This document shows, piece by piece, positions 1 through 6,355 of a stretch of 51,861 nucleotides of DNA (its first letter is position 1; every line of letters begins with the position of its first letter). The DNA comes from a virus. The stretch lies in IMG/VR virus record IMGVR_UViG_3300027710_000035, positions 1 to 51,861 of that record; one strand, 5' to 3'. Below the pieces are notes generated by a model. It was not told the DNA's origin, did not search any database, and saw only the letters and a program-made list of their open reading frames with translations. A program made the position numbers and the translations under genes.

Positions 1-60
1 GAGGAAGACGGCCAGCCCGACGAAGCCCAAGAGTGGGAATCATTTGACCCAGACTGTTAA
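1..60 (+). CDS. C-terminal end of an upstream early gene (partial)
   Basis: An open frame enters from the left edge and ends in TAA at 58-60. The visible 19 residues are acidic and end in ...FDPDC. A Shine-Dalgarno AAGGAG follows the stop at once and serves the next gene, so the two are probably co-transcribed. The function cannot be told from this fragment. Confidence 0.6.
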   Translation, partial: EEDGQPDEAQEWESFDPDC

Positions 61-69
61 GGAGCAACT

Positions 70-321
70 ATGATCACAGCAGACACTATCGAAGTTCTAA
101 CTTCGTATTCACCGCAGTATCTAACCAGAGCCGCACAGTTGTCAGGCTACAAGGGTCCAAACTTCTTGGCCTGCAAGTTCCTAGGCATTACCAACGGCGG
201 ACAGTTCTGCTATCAAGCGGTCTTTCCTGTCAAGGACGGTACTGATAGTACTAAAGTATTCCTCAGCTATGACCACGATGAGGATAGGGTTATTGCTGAC
301 TATCAGTTGACAGAATGGTAA
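70..321 (+). CDS. Small early protein of unknown function (83 aa)
   Basis: ATG start preceded by AAGGAGCAACT, a strong ribosome binding site. The product is small and soluble, has no membrane segment, and ends in TEW. I do not recognise a family. It is the first complete gene of an early block on the same strand. The -35 box of the next gene's promoter (307-312) lies inside its last codons, so the coding end and the promoter share sequence. Confidence 0.7.
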   Translation: MITADTIEVLTSYSPQYLTRAAQLSGYKGPNFLACKFLGITNGGQFCYQAVFPVKDGTDSTKVFLSYDHDEDRVIADYQLTEW

Positions 322-335
322 AACCGTGTTATAAT
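307..335 (+). promoter_or_regulatory. Early sigma70 promoter
   Basis: TTGACA at 307-312, 17-bp spacer, TATAAT at 330-335, with an extended -10 TGT just upstream. It drives the gene at 368. The leader carries CACTAGGAGC, shared with the other early cassettes. Confidence 0.88.
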
Positions 336-367
336 TAACACTTACACAAACACACTAGGAGCATAAA

Positions 368-850
368 ATGGGAACACGAAGCACTATCGCATTGGAATTC
401 GCAGACGGTACAGTACAGCAAGTCTATTGCCACTGGGACGGCTATCTCGAACACAACGGCAAGATCTTGTTTGAGAACTACAGCAACCCGTTCATCTTGC
501 GTGACTTGATTGACTTGGGCGACCTGTCTAGCCTGCGTCCTACAATTGGTACCAAGCACGCCTTTAGCCAGTTTGACTTGCCTAAGGAAGAAGTTGAAGC
601 TTTCGTTAAGCTGACTGAAGATATGTGTACCTTCTACGGACGCGATCGCGGTGAGAACGGTGCAAGTGCCAAGAAGTTTAAGGACTTCGAGGACTACAAA
701 GCCAACCACCAGTATGAGGAATACGAATACATCCTGCGCAACGTCAACGGTGTTGCAACTTGGTTCGTATCTAAGCATGACGGCCCATATGTATCGTTGG
801 AAGAAGCGTTGGCAACTATTTTGAAAATTGAACAAGAGGAAACAGTATGA
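368..850 (+). CDS. Conserved phage protein of unknown function (160 aa)
   Basis: Starts MGTRSTIAL and has the CHWDGYLEHNG motif at about residues 21-31, followed by a GD-SSL stretch and GTKHAF. From memory this pattern recurs in many tailed phages as a protein without known role; the conserved Cys, His, Trp and Asp suggest a ligand or metal pocket, which is inference. The start is fixed by CTAGGAGCATAAA before the ATG and by the consensus promoter at 307-335. The stop overlaps the next start in ATGA, so translation of the two is coupled. Confidence 0.8.
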   Translation: MGTRSTIALEFADGTVQQVYCHWDGYLEHNGKILFENYSNPFILRDLIDLGDLSSLRPTIGTKHAFSQFDLPKEEVEAFVKLTEDMCTFYGRDRGENGASAKKFKDFEDYKANHQYEEYEYILRNVNGVATWFVSKHDGPYVSLEEALATILKIEQEETV

Positions 851-1029
851 GCGTGATGAAAGACCTAAGCTACGACATTCAAGAACTGTACATTGAGGGC
901 TTCAACAGCCGTGCAATCGCAGAAGAACTAGGGTGCCCCATTGAGATTGTTTTGGGTGCATTGGAAGCTATGAGTGTGGCAGATGCGCCACAGGAGGATG
1001 AGGTATACAGTCCATACTACGGCGCCTAA
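847..1029 (+). CDS. Small helix-turn-helix-like protein (60 aa)
   Basis: The ATG overlaps the upstream stop (ATGA) and is preceded by AGAGGAAAC. Residues 9-42 (IQELYIEGF-N-RAIAEELGC--E-VLGAL) look like the tri-helical HTH of sigma-region-4-like or resolvase-type proteins: a helix, 'SRAIAEELG' as the turn, and a second helix. An acidic tail follows. It could bind DNA or host transcription machinery, but this rests on pattern only. A second ATG nine bases downstream is possible. Confidence 0.65.
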   Translation: MSVMKDLSYDIQELYIEGFNSRAIAEELGCPIEIVLGALEAMSVADAPQEDEVYSPYYGA

Positions 1030-1042
1030 TTCAAAAAAATGG

Positions 1043-1071
1043 TTGACAACCAACCAAAATGGTTGTATAAT
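1043..1071 (+). promoter_or_regulatory. Early sigma70 promoter with a perfect dyad in the spacer
   Basis: TTGACA 1043-1048, 17 bp, TATAAT 1066-1071. ACAACCA (1046-1052) and TGGTTGT (1060-1066) form a perfect 7-bp inverted repeat that overlaps both hexamers. It drives the gene at 1133. Confidence 0.9.
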
Positions 1072-1132
1072 TAAAATATGGACAGCGCGGTGCTGCTCAT
1101 ATTACACACAGACATTCACATAAGGAGATTAT

Positions 1133-1540
1133 ATGTCTAAATCATTTACCCACGCTGGTGTTTCTAAGTTGGACGGTGAGTTCAAAGTTCGTTTCGCTAA
1201 TGATGCGATGCGTACTAAGGTCTTGATCAAGAACGGTCATACAGACATTGATATCATCGAACTAAAACACGCTATGAGCAAAGAAGACGCTCTTGCCTAC
1301 TTGATGAGCATCGACTTCGCCAATGGCAATGCTGAGGTGCAGGCTGCACTCGAAGCTGAAGTGACCAAGCGCAGTGATACGCCTAAGGCTGCTAACAAGA
1401 GCCCTGCTAAGAAGGAAGCTAAGAAGCCTAAGAAGGCACCAGCTCCTAAGCCTACACTGGAAGGCATCCGTGCCAAGGCAACTGTAAGCAAAGCTGAAGT
1501 CGTAGCCCAGTTGGCTGACTTGGAAGACGCTCCTTACTGA
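1133..1540 (+). CDS. Basic Lys/Ala/Pro-tailed early protein (135 aa)
   Basis: A strong AAGGAG site 6 nt before the ATG fixes the start. Residues 1-80 look globular; residues about 83-112 are a Lys/Ala/Pro-rich, histone-H1-like segment, and a short helical, acidic end follows. The basic tail suggests nucleic-acid or protein binding, which is inference. The gene is monocistronic behind its own consensus promoter, so it is likely abundant early. Family unknown. Confidence 0.75.
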   Translation: MSKSFTHAGVSKLDGEFKVRFANDAMRTKVLIKNGHTDIDIIELKHAMSKEDALAYLMSIDFANGNAEVQAALEAEVTKRSDTPKAANKSPAKKEAKKPKKAPAPKPTLEGIRAKATVSKAEVVAQLADLEDAPY

Positions 1541-1545
1541 TCAAC

Positions 1546-1571
1546 GAGGGGCAGTGCCAATAAGTCCCCTC
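1546..1571. other. Intergenic hairpin
   Basis: GAGGGG (1546-1551) pairs with CCCCTC (1566-1571) around a 14-nt loop, just after the stop at 1540. There is no U-tract, so it may be an attenuator or mRNA 3'-end stabiliser rather than a full terminator. Confidence 0.4.
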
Positions 1572-1592
1572 TAACACTATACCGGAGTAGAT

Positions 1593-1823
1593 ATGAAATT
1601 AATTACAGTGGCAATGGAAGTTAATCCTAAAGGTGAAGTCATTCGAGAAGCGTTTACTATGGTTCATCGTTCTGTTAAGAGCGCTGAGTCTTACGCTAAG
1701 TCTTTGCCTAGGGCTTTTTCTAACAGAACATACAAAACTCGTTGGGAAGCTCCAAGGGTAAAGGTTGCTGACTCTGTTATCAAACGTGGTAACAGTTTAG
1801 AGTTCAAGTCTTATTTGTTTTAA
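1593..1823 (+). CDS. Small basic early protein (76 aa)
   Basis: ATG preceded by CCGGAGTAGAT. The product is rich in Lys/Arg with the stretch MVHRSVKSAESYAKSLPRAF, and has no membrane segment. There is no promoter of its own, so it should depend on read-through from 1043-1071 past the hairpin at 1546-1571. I do not recognise a family. Confidence 0.6.
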   Translation: MKLITVAMEVNPKGEVIREAFTMVHRSVKSAESYAKSLPRAFSNRTYKTRWEAPRVKVADSVIKRGNSLEFKSYLF

Positions 1824-1831
1824 GGCTTATC

Positions 1832-2050
1832 ATGAGCAGATTACAATTATTTGGAAGACAGTGGGTCGTATTCGACGCACAGAACAAAGACCATCGCAAG
1901 TGGTTTGCCAACTTCAACAAGACAGGTGCTTGGGGTCGTTGCCCAGTTCGATTCGTAGTCAATGATGATCACGGTGATCTCATTACCCAAATTCAGCGCG
2001 AACTCATCGCTCATTACGTGGGCAAAGAGTTTGGCAAAATTAATAGTTGA
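1832..2050 (+). CDS. Small early protein (72 aa)
   Basis: Starts 8 nt after the preceding stop, with TAAGG as a weak ribosome site. The product has several aromatic residues (QWVVFDAQNKDHRKWF) and a basic centre, and no known motif. The next promoter's -35 box (2047-2052) overlaps its stop codon. It looks like a real small gene because frame, spacing and codon use match the neighbours. Function unknown. Confidence 0.6.
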   Translation: MSRLQLFGRQWVVFDAQNKDHRKWFANFNKTGAWGRCPVRFVVNDDHGDLITQIQRELIAHYVGKEFGKINS

Positions 2051-2075
2051 CCTTATAGGTTATCCTTGCTATACT
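2047..2075 (+). promoter_or_regulatory. Early sigma70 promoter (weaker variant)
   Basis: TTGACC 2047-2052, 17 bp, TATACT 2070-2075, with extended -10 TGC. One mismatch in each hexamer makes it the weakest of the early set. It drives the gene at 2117. Confidence 0.75.
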
Positions 2076-2116
2076 AGTAGCAACTGTTAAGAAACAGAAC
2101 TTATAAGGAAAACAAA

Positions 2117-2386
2117 ATGAAACATTTCAATCCAGAAACAAAGACATTCAAGTTGTTCAACGCAATGTACCACGGTGAAGCCGTTACTGCCAGTGCCGCT
2201 CAAAAGCGTTTTGGCATCAAGAACATCAGCGCTGAAGTAAGCCGCATCCGTCAGAACGGTTATGCAGTCTACGCTAACACTCGTATCGCTGGCAACAATG
2301 CCAAGGTCACAGAGTATGTGATCGGTAAGCCAAGCCGTGCAATCGTTGCCGCTGGTTACAAGGCTATGTCTTTAGGTCTAGTTTAA
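2117..2386 (+). CDS. Helix-turn-helix DNA-binding protein (89 aa)
   Basis: Start fixed by ATAAGGAAAACAAA. Residues about 16-49 (FNAMYHGEAVTASAAQKRFG--N-SAEVSRIRQNGYAV) fit a winged-helix fold: a first helix, a second helix at 'SAAQKRFG', a recognition helix at 'SAEVSRIR' and a wing 'GYAVYANTR'. From memory, such small proteins are common in phages and usually labelled helix-turn-helix domain proteins. It could regulate its own block, whose promoters carry dyads; that link is inference. Confidence 0.7.
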   Translation: MKHFNPETKTFKLFNAMYHGEAVTASAAQKRFGIKNISAEVSRIRQNGYAVYANTRIAGNNAKVTEYVIGKPSRAIVAAGYKAMSLGLV

Positions 2387-2402
2387 TAGATCGCTCCGAA
2401 GT

Positions 2403-2485
2403 CCTGGGGGTAGTGTCCCAGGCAAACCCCCGAACCCCGCCCATCGTGAGATGCGTGGGGTTCACCTTTGTTGTAAAAATACAAC
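2403..2485 (+). other. Structured intergenic RNA: three tandem hairpins
   Basis: Three dyads lie in this 163-bp gap. CCTGGG 2403-2408 pairs with CCCAGG 2417-2422. An imperfect 14-bp stem runs from GAACCCC at 2432 to GGGGTTC ending at 2463, with a GTGA loop. GTTGTA 2470-2475 pairs with TACAAC 2480-2485. The middle hairpin may end transcription from 2047-2075, but only a weak U-run follows. The next promoter starts at 2496. The arrangement resembles the stem-loop plus early-promoter (PeSL) cassettes known in T4-like phages. Confidence 0.5.
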
Positions 2486-2495
2486 AACAAAATGG

Positions 2496-2524
2496 TTGAC
2501 AAAGTGGTAAAACCTTGCTATAAT
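2496..2524 (+). promoter_or_regulatory. Early sigma70 promoter
   Basis: TTGACA 2496-2501, 17 bp, TATAAT 2519-2524, extended -10 TGC. The leader ends ACTAAGGAGCAAACACA before the ATG at 2550. Confidence 0.9.
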
Positions 2525-2549
2525 AGAGACATACTAAGGAGCAAACACA

Positions 2550-2843
2550 ATGGCTAAACTGTTAATCCAAACCCAAACATACGAAAACTACGGCGACATC
2601 GCCCAGCCCTATTGGAAGCCCAAAGGCGGTTCGGATTATGTGGTTAAGAAGTTCAAAGACTTCGGTAAGGTCACAGAGACCGTGATGGCCCTCCGCTCGC
2701 AGATCGAGTGCGACAACGAGTACTACAAAGAGAGCATCATCGGTTGGGAGATCGTTGCCGATGACTTCCTTACAGAGTTCGAACAGTCGCAGTTAGACTA
2801 CGAGGGTCAGATCCGCTTCCCTGCTAAAGAGTTGGTTTGGTAA
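2550..2843 (+). CDS. Conserved early phage protein (97 aa)
   Basis: Begins MAKLLIQTQTYENYG with PYWKPKGG at residues 20-27. I recall this 'YENYG ... YW-(F/P)KGG' pattern from other large phages, where it has no assigned role. The protein is acidic with aromatic residues and no membrane segment. Its own consensus promoter and AAGGAGC site make high early expression likely. Confidence 0.75.
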   Translation: MAKLLIQTQTYENYGDIAQPYWKPKGGSDYVVKKFKDFGKVTETVMALRSQIECDNEYYKESIIGWEIVADDFLTEFEQSQLDYEGQIRFPAKELVW

Positions 2844-2855
2844 TAACCCTAGTGG

Positions 2856-2884
2856 TTGACAGGACTTTAAAATCCTGTTATAAT
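2856..2884 (+). promoter_or_regulatory. Early sigma70 promoter with near-perfect dyad spacer
   Basis: TTGACA 2856-2861, 17 bp, TATAAT 2879-2884, extended -10 TGT. The 20 bases from ACA of the -35 box to the base before the -10 box (2859-2878) form a palindrome with 9 of 10 pairs matching. Confidence 0.9.
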
Positions 2885-2912
2885 ACAGACATACACTAAC
2901 AAGGAGCAGGAC

Positions 2913-3134
2913 ATGGGATACAAGGTACTAGCAGACAGAGTTGAGATGGACCAGATGCGTGTCAAGTATGGTCCACGCAAGGGCCTAGAAGGTCCGTTCA
3001 ACTTCTCCGGTCGTGTGTTGTATTATGACAACAAAGAAGGTCAGTACTACGATCCTAAGACAGACTTCTATGTTGAGCAGTCCGAGATGGACATGATCAA
3101 CCAATCACTGATGAACCGATTCTTTCAAGACTAA
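2913..3134 (+). CDS. Small early protein (73 aa)
   Basis: AACAAGGAGCAGGAC precedes the ATG. The product is rich in Tyr, Asp and Met, including the stretch GRVLYYDNKEGQYYDPKTDFYV, which looks like a beta hairpin. The family is not known to me. It is first in a three-gene unit (2913, 3148, 3380) behind the promoter at 2856-2884. Confidence 0.68.
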   Translation: MGYKVLADRVEMDQMRVKYGPRKGLEGPFNFSGRVLYYDNKEGQYYDPKTDFYVEQSEMDMINQSLMNRFFQD

Positions 3135-3147
3135 ACAAGGAGCAAAG

Positions 3148-3378
3148 ATGCTAGAAGCAATTACACAACACGGTTTCTATGATGAGCGTCACGGTGGTCC
3201 ATATGACCGTGGCACGGCAGACAGCTACTACATGAGAGAGTTCAATCCTCACTATTATGTAGGCGATACCTACAAGAGCCCAAAGATTGAGCTGGCGCAG
3301 ATGACAGCCGCAGAGATCGTAGCCTACACCGCAGGCTATACCAACAACGAAGCCAACGGCGATCACAAGGAGTATTGA
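3148..3378 (+). CDS. Small early protein (76 aa)
   Basis: Starts 13 nt after the preceding stop with its own AACAAGGAGCAAAG. The N-terminal half is rich in Tyr, His and Gly (YDERHGGPYDRGTADSYYMR), and the C-terminal half has a predicted helix (AQMTAAEIVAYTAGY). The pattern GG--DRG-AD-YY is one I associate with small conserved phage proteins, without known function. It is part of the 2856-2884 transcription unit. Confidence 0.7.
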   Translation: MLEAITQHGFYDERHGGPYDRGTADSYYMREFNPHYYVGDTYKSPKIELAQMTAAEIVAYTAGYTNNEANGDHKEY

Positions 3379-3379
3379 T

Positions 3380-3592
3380 ATGGAAATCCAATTCCGCACA
3401 GACGAGCAGAAGCGCATTGCAGACCTTATGTGGGCCTGCCAGACCAACGAAGAAGTCAATGTGCTACTCCGTGCCTTTGGCGTAGAAGCTTACATTGTGC
3501 GGGAGATGCTGATTGCCGCTACCTACGATGAAGTAGAAGATGTGGCTTTTGCACAACAAGTCCTAAAACCCTTTAGGTTGACAGGTCTTTAA
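3380..3592 (+). CDS. Small helical early protein (70 aa)
   Basis: ATG two bases after the previous stop; the ribosome site AAGGAG lies inside the end of the upstream gene (3366-3371), so translation is coupled. The product is mostly helical and acidic. The last codons (3578-3583) also form the TTGACA box of the next promoter. Function unknown. Confidence 0.65.
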   Translation: MEIQFRTDEQKRIADLMWACQTNEEVNVLLRAFGVEAYIVREMLIAATYDEVEDVAFAQQVLKPFRLTGL

Positions 3593-3606
3593 TTCTTTGC
3601 TATAAT
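3578..3606 (+). promoter_or_regulatory. Early sigma70 promoter
   Basis: TTGACA 3578-3583, 17 bp, TATAAT 3601-3606, extended -10 TGC. The -35 box lies inside the upstream gene. It drives the gene at 3638. Confidence 0.9.
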
Positions 3607-3637
3607 ACGTACACACTAACACAAAAGGGAGCGCAAC

Positions 3638-4024
3638 ATGTCTAAAGTAAATTATGATTCTTTCTCCAGCTTCGACATTAACGAATGCTGTGACCACTTT
3701 GATTCTGAGAAGCAGAGCAACTGGAAGAAGATCGGCAAGTTCATCGTTGCAGATGGACAGGAGTACAATGAGGTCATGCTCAAAGACTTCGACTACGACG
3801 AGGTCAATGAGGGCGAGTGGGAGGCCTTCCACGCAGGTGTTAAGTATGCCTTGTCTAAGATGAACATTGCCTTAGATGCCGCAGACCTGCCCTTAGAGAT
3901 AGCAGAAGTAGACTTGGTAGAGAGCTTTGGCTATATGTTAGTACGCACTGACGACACGCCCGAGAGCTTCGTCAAGCGGGTTATGAAGAAGCCCGTTGTT
4001 ATGGTAGAGAGCTGGGTAGACTAA
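3638..4024 (+). CDS. Acidic early protein (128 aa)
   Basis: AAAAGGGAGCGCAAC precedes the ATG. The product is strongly acidic with alternating charged and aromatic residues. Residues about 50-75 (DFDYDEVNEGEWEAFHAGVKYAL) look like a loop-helix. No known motif is visible. Acidic early phage proteins of this size often inhibit host nucleic-acid-binding proteins, but there is no direct evidence here. Confidence 0.72.
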   Translation: MSKVNYDSFSSFDINECCDHFDSEKQSNWKKIGKFIVADGQEYNEVMLKDFDYDEVNEGEWEAFHAGVKYALSKMNIALDAADLPLEIAEVDLVESFGYMLVRTDDTPESFVKRVMKKPVVMVESWVD

Positions 4025-4053
4025 TTGCCAGAGTGCCGGCCCCTGCCACTAGA

Positions 4054-4083
4054 CCCTGCAACTCGCCTGGGTACTTCGCAGGG
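4054..4083. other. Hairpin abutting an early promoter
   Basis: CCCTGC (4054-4059) pairs with GCAGGG (4078-4083); the -35 box starts two bases later at 4085. It may limit read-through from the upstream unit. Confidence 0.4.
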
Positions 4084-4084
4084 G

Positions 4085-4113
4085 TTGACACCGCGGCTTT
4101 TCTGTGCTATAAT
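4085..4113 (+). promoter_or_regulatory. Early sigma70 promoter
   Basis: TTGACA 4085-4090, 17 bp, TATAAT 4108-4113, extended -10 TGC. It drives the two-gene unit 4141-4501. Confidence 0.9.
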
Positions 4114-4140
4114 ACACACATAAACAAACAAGGACACACA

Positions 4141-4272
4141 ATGACACAGAAATCAATTCCGAGCTCCACAGGTGGAGTCATCACTTACACAAAGACTGGC
4201 TTGATCCACACCGCTGGTAAAGCCTACTCCGGCAAGATTGCCGCTCAAGAAGCTAAACAGAAAGGCAAATAA
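4141..4272 (+). CDS. Very small basic early protein (43 aa)
   Basis: The ATG at 4141 lies 28 nt after the -10 box, with AAGGACACACA upstream. A longer reading from 4033 would begin upstream of the promoter and is rejected. The protein is basic and Ser/Thr/Gly-rich with a lysine-rich end. Two AAs after the stop the next gene begins. No family recognised. Confidence 0.65.
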   Translation: MTQKSIPSSTGGVITYTKTGLIHTAGKAYSGKIAAQEAKQKGK

Positions 4273-4273
4273 A

Positions 4274-4501
4274 ATGAACAAGTATCAGAAACAAGCACTC
4301 CTAGATTTCGGTAAGGTCACATTGGTAGTGATCGCAGGTAGTTTGGCTGTGGCCGCAGTTACCTACATGGGCGTATCAGCAGGTGATCTAGTCGGCGCTC
4401 TAAGCCTGATTGCCATTTGCTATTGTGTCTACCAATTGTACCTCCTCCGTGTAGCACAATTGGAAAGCCTGGACCGCTTGAACGACATGGAACGCAAATA
4501 A
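4274..4501 (+). CDS. Small inner-membrane protein with two helices (75 aa)
   Basis: ATG at 4274, one base after the preceding stop; the longer reading from 4238 would sit inside the upstream gene. Hydrophobic segments span about residues 15-34 and 38-59, followed by a charged coiled tail (LESLDRLNDMERK). Two segments with short loops suggest a hairpin in the cytoplasmic membrane. Possible roles are superinfection exclusion or lysis control; neither is shown. Confidence 0.7.
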   Translation: MNKYQKQALLDFGKVTLVVIAGSLAVAAVTYMGVSAGDLVGALSLIAICYCVYQLYLLRVAQLESLDRLNDMERK

Positions 4502-4510
4502 CCTTACTGG

Positions 4511-4539
4511 TTGACAGGGCTTTGAAAAGACGTTATAAT
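4511..4539 (+). promoter_or_regulatory. Early sigma70 promoter
   Basis: TTGACA 4511-4516, 17 bp, TATAAT 4534-4539. The extended -10 TG is absent here (CGT). It drives the gene at 4572. Confidence 0.88.
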
Positions 4540-4571
4540 ACATACTTACAAACACTAAACAGGAGCGAAAG

Positions 4572-4919
4572 ATGACAGTAGCATTTGATTTGGACAAGGT
4601 ACAAGACGCTTGCAACGCCGCTGAGATGGCCGCTCGTACAGCCGCTAAACAAACCTATGCCGCATTGGGCGGTGACAAGGGTGCCTGTGGCTTTGCTTGG
4701 GTCAACGTTTGGGGTGTGCGTTCTAACAGCAAGTTGGGCAACGCATTGAAGGCCGCAGGCTTCCGCAAAGACTACACAGGTGCATTGAGCCTGTGGAATC
4801 CCAGCAAGGCCGCAGTCCAGAGTTTGGACATCTTGGAAGCTGGCGCCTATGCCTATGCAGAGGTGCTGAAAGAGAAGCTAGGACTTGAGAAGGTCTACGC
4901 TGGTTCAAGAATGGACTAA
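4572..4919 (+). CDS. Conserved early phage protein (115 aa)
   Basis: AACAGGAGCGAAAG precedes the ATG. The core reads GGDKGACGFAWV--WGVRSNSK-G-AL at about residues 33-60, a pattern I recall from unannotated proteins of other large phages. The Ala-rich helices flank a Gly/Cys/Trp-rich centre. No membrane segment and no catalytic motif are visible. It has its own consensus promoter. Confidence 0.75.
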   Translation: MTVAFDLDKVQDACNAAEMAARTAAKQTYAALGGDKGACGFAWVNVWGVRSNSKLGNALKAAGFRKDYTGALSLWNPSKAAVQSLDILEAGAYAYAEVLKEKLGLEKVYAGSRMD

Positions 4920-4926
4920 TTAGAAG

Positions 4927-4955
4927 TTGACAGGGCTCCGGCCCTGTGCTATAAT
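4927..4955 (+). promoter_or_regulatory. Early sigma70 promoter with a perfect dyad in the spacer
   Basis: TTGACA 4927-4932, 17 bp, TATAAT 4950-4955, extended -10 TGC. ACAGGGC (4930-4936) and GCCCTGT (4941-4947) form a perfect 7-bp inverted repeat with a 4-base centre. Confidence 0.9.
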
Positions 4956-4982
4956 ACAATTTTAAACACTAAAGGACACACT

Positions 4983-5852
4983 ATGGCAGCCACTAAAGCA
5001 AAGCCCAGCAAAGGTACTACAGTACTAGAGTTCGATACAGATGCTATCAAGCGTCGTGAAAAGGAAGTAGCCAAAGAGTCAGATCAAGAGATCCTGGCCC
5101 GCTTGGGCGAGCGTTTTGAGATCTTGGACGAGATGACCAAGGCTGTCAAGCAAGGCGATGTCCGTGCTATGATCGTCAGTGGCCCTCCAGGCGTTGGTAA
5201 GAGTTTCGGTGTTGAGAGCATCCTGCAAAAGGACGGCTTGTTTGACACATTGGCAGAGCGTAAGCCCAAGTATGAAGTGGTTAAAGGTGCTATGAGCTCA
5301 ATTGGCTTGTACGCTAAACTCTACGAGTTTGCCAAAGCAGGCAATGTTGTAGTGTTTGATGACTGTGACAGCATCTTGATGGAAGACCTGAGCTTGAACA
5401 TCCTCAAGGGTGCCTTGGACAGTTCCGCTCGTCGTTTCATTAGCTGGAACACGGACAGCCGCTTGCTCCGTAGTGAAGGTATCCCCGACCGCTTTGAGTT
5501 CTGCGGTGCGGCTATCTTTATTACCAACATCAAGTTCGAGCACGTGAGATCTAAGAAGCTTCGTGACCACTTGGATGCACTGGAAAGCCGTTGCCACTAC
5601 ATTGACCTGCAAATGGACACGAATCGTGAGAAGATCCTCCGTATCAAGCAGGTAGTTGGCAAGGGTGAGATGCTGGCCAAGTATGAGTTCCCAGAGTGCG
5701 TCAAGGACGAGCTCATTGAGTTCATCGACGCTAACCAGGACAAGCTTCGTGAGCTGAGCCTGCGTATGGTCCTGAAGATCGCTGATCTGCGTAAGGCTTT
5801 CCCAACAAGCTGGACAGCTATGGTTAAGACTACTTGTATGAAGCGAGCATGA
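4983..5852 (+). CDS. AAA+ ATPase (289 aa)
   Basis: ATP-driven remodelling ATPase. Walker A GPPGVGKS is at residues 67-74, Walker B VVVFDDCDS at about 122-130, a sensor-1-like FITN near 180, and arginines follow in RSKKLRDHL. The N-terminal 40 residues are basic to acidic and poorly structured. The fold is closest to MoxR/Bcs1-like AAA+ proteins, which extract or remodel protein complexes; the substrate is unknown. It heads a three-gene unit with 5849 and 6085, joined by ATGA overlaps, so a membrane partner (5849) is plausible. Similar ATPases are common in large phages without a settled function. Confidence 0.85.
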   Translation: MAATKAKPSKGTTVLEFDTDAIKRREKEVAKESDQEILARLGERFEILDEMTKAVKQGDVRAMIVSGPPGVGKSFGVESILQKDGLFDTLAERKPKYEVVKGAMSSIGLYAKLYEFAKAGNVVVFDDCDSILMEDLSLNILKGALDSSARRFISWNTDSRLLRSEGIPDRFEFCGAAIFITNIKFEHVRSKKLRDHLDALESRCHYIDLQMDTNREKILRIKQVVGKGEMLAKYEFPECVKDELIEFIDANQDKLRELSLRMVLKIADLRKAFPTSWTAMVKTTCMKRA

Positions 5853-6088
5853 CCATGCGTAATGTACAGCGTATCGCGGCTCTGGCTGCTATGTGGGCCG
5901 TGCTGTGGTACCTGTACTCAGACACGGACGTAGACTACGCTTGGGCAGTATGGTGTGTATGGGGTATTGCTCTAGTACTAGAACATCTAAGCCATCAAGC
6001 GGGCATTGCATTTGGCATAGAAGTCTACAGGGCTATGAGTGCAGAGCAGAAGGACAGCATCAACAAGATCATGGACGGTGAGCAATGA
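5849..6088 (+). CDS. Small membrane protein coupled to the AAA+ ATPase (79 aa)
   Basis: ATG at 5849 overlaps the ATPase stop (ATGA). The reading from 5834 lacks this coupling and uses an alternative start. Two hydrophobic, Trp-rich segments at about residues 8-24 and 29-45 indicate membrane insertion; the C-terminal 30 residues are soluble and charged. Tight coupling to the ATPase suggests they act together, but that is inference. Confidence 0.7.
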   Translation: MTMRNVQRIAALAAMWAVLWYLYSDTDVDYAWAVWCVWGIALVLEHLSHQAGIAFGIEVYRAMSAEQKDSINKIMDGEQ

Positions 6089-6348
6089 CTACATGTACAT
6101 ACATAGGAGCAGTAGAAGACTACAGTGTACTCAAGCCTACATGCTGTAACCCTACAGTGCCAGGGCGTAGCTATTGTGCTGATCACTTGTTTGTAGTCTA
6201 CAAGCAGGGCACAGCCGTTAACCGCCGCAAGGATAAGAGGATCGCTGAGCAGGTTTGGAACATCCAGGACGCATTCAACGAGGCTATAGCAGAGTTAGAA
6301 GCAGAGGGCTTCGACTGCTACGGTGACTCGGAGAGGCTGGAGGCCTGA
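6085..6348 (+). CDS. Cysteine-rich small protein (87 aa)
   Basis: ATGA overlap with the preceding stop. Cysteines at residues 4, 20, 21 and 31 plus the histidine of YCADH (residue 34) could bind one zinc ion in the first 40 residues. The rest is a charged helix (IQDAFNEAIAELEAEG). I recall similar 'C--CC----YC-DH' small proteins in other phages, but no function. It is last in the early block; the large inverted repeat follows within 10 nt. Confidence 0.7.
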   Translation: MTTCTYIGAVEDYSVLKPTCCNPTVPGRSYCADHLFVVYKQGTAVNRRKDKRIAEQVWNIQDAFNEAIAELEAEGFDCYGDSERLEA

Positions 6349-6355
6349 GGGGCAC

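Noticed and set aside
335-835. Long antisense frame opposite the 368-850 gene
   Set aside because: It has no ribosome site or promoter, its sequence is Cys/Val-rich like reversed coding DNA, and the + strand gene has a promoter and a conserved motif.
4033-4140. N-terminal extension of the 43-aa gene
   Set aside because: It would begin before the promoter at 4085-4113 and run across it; the ATG at 4141 has a proper leader.
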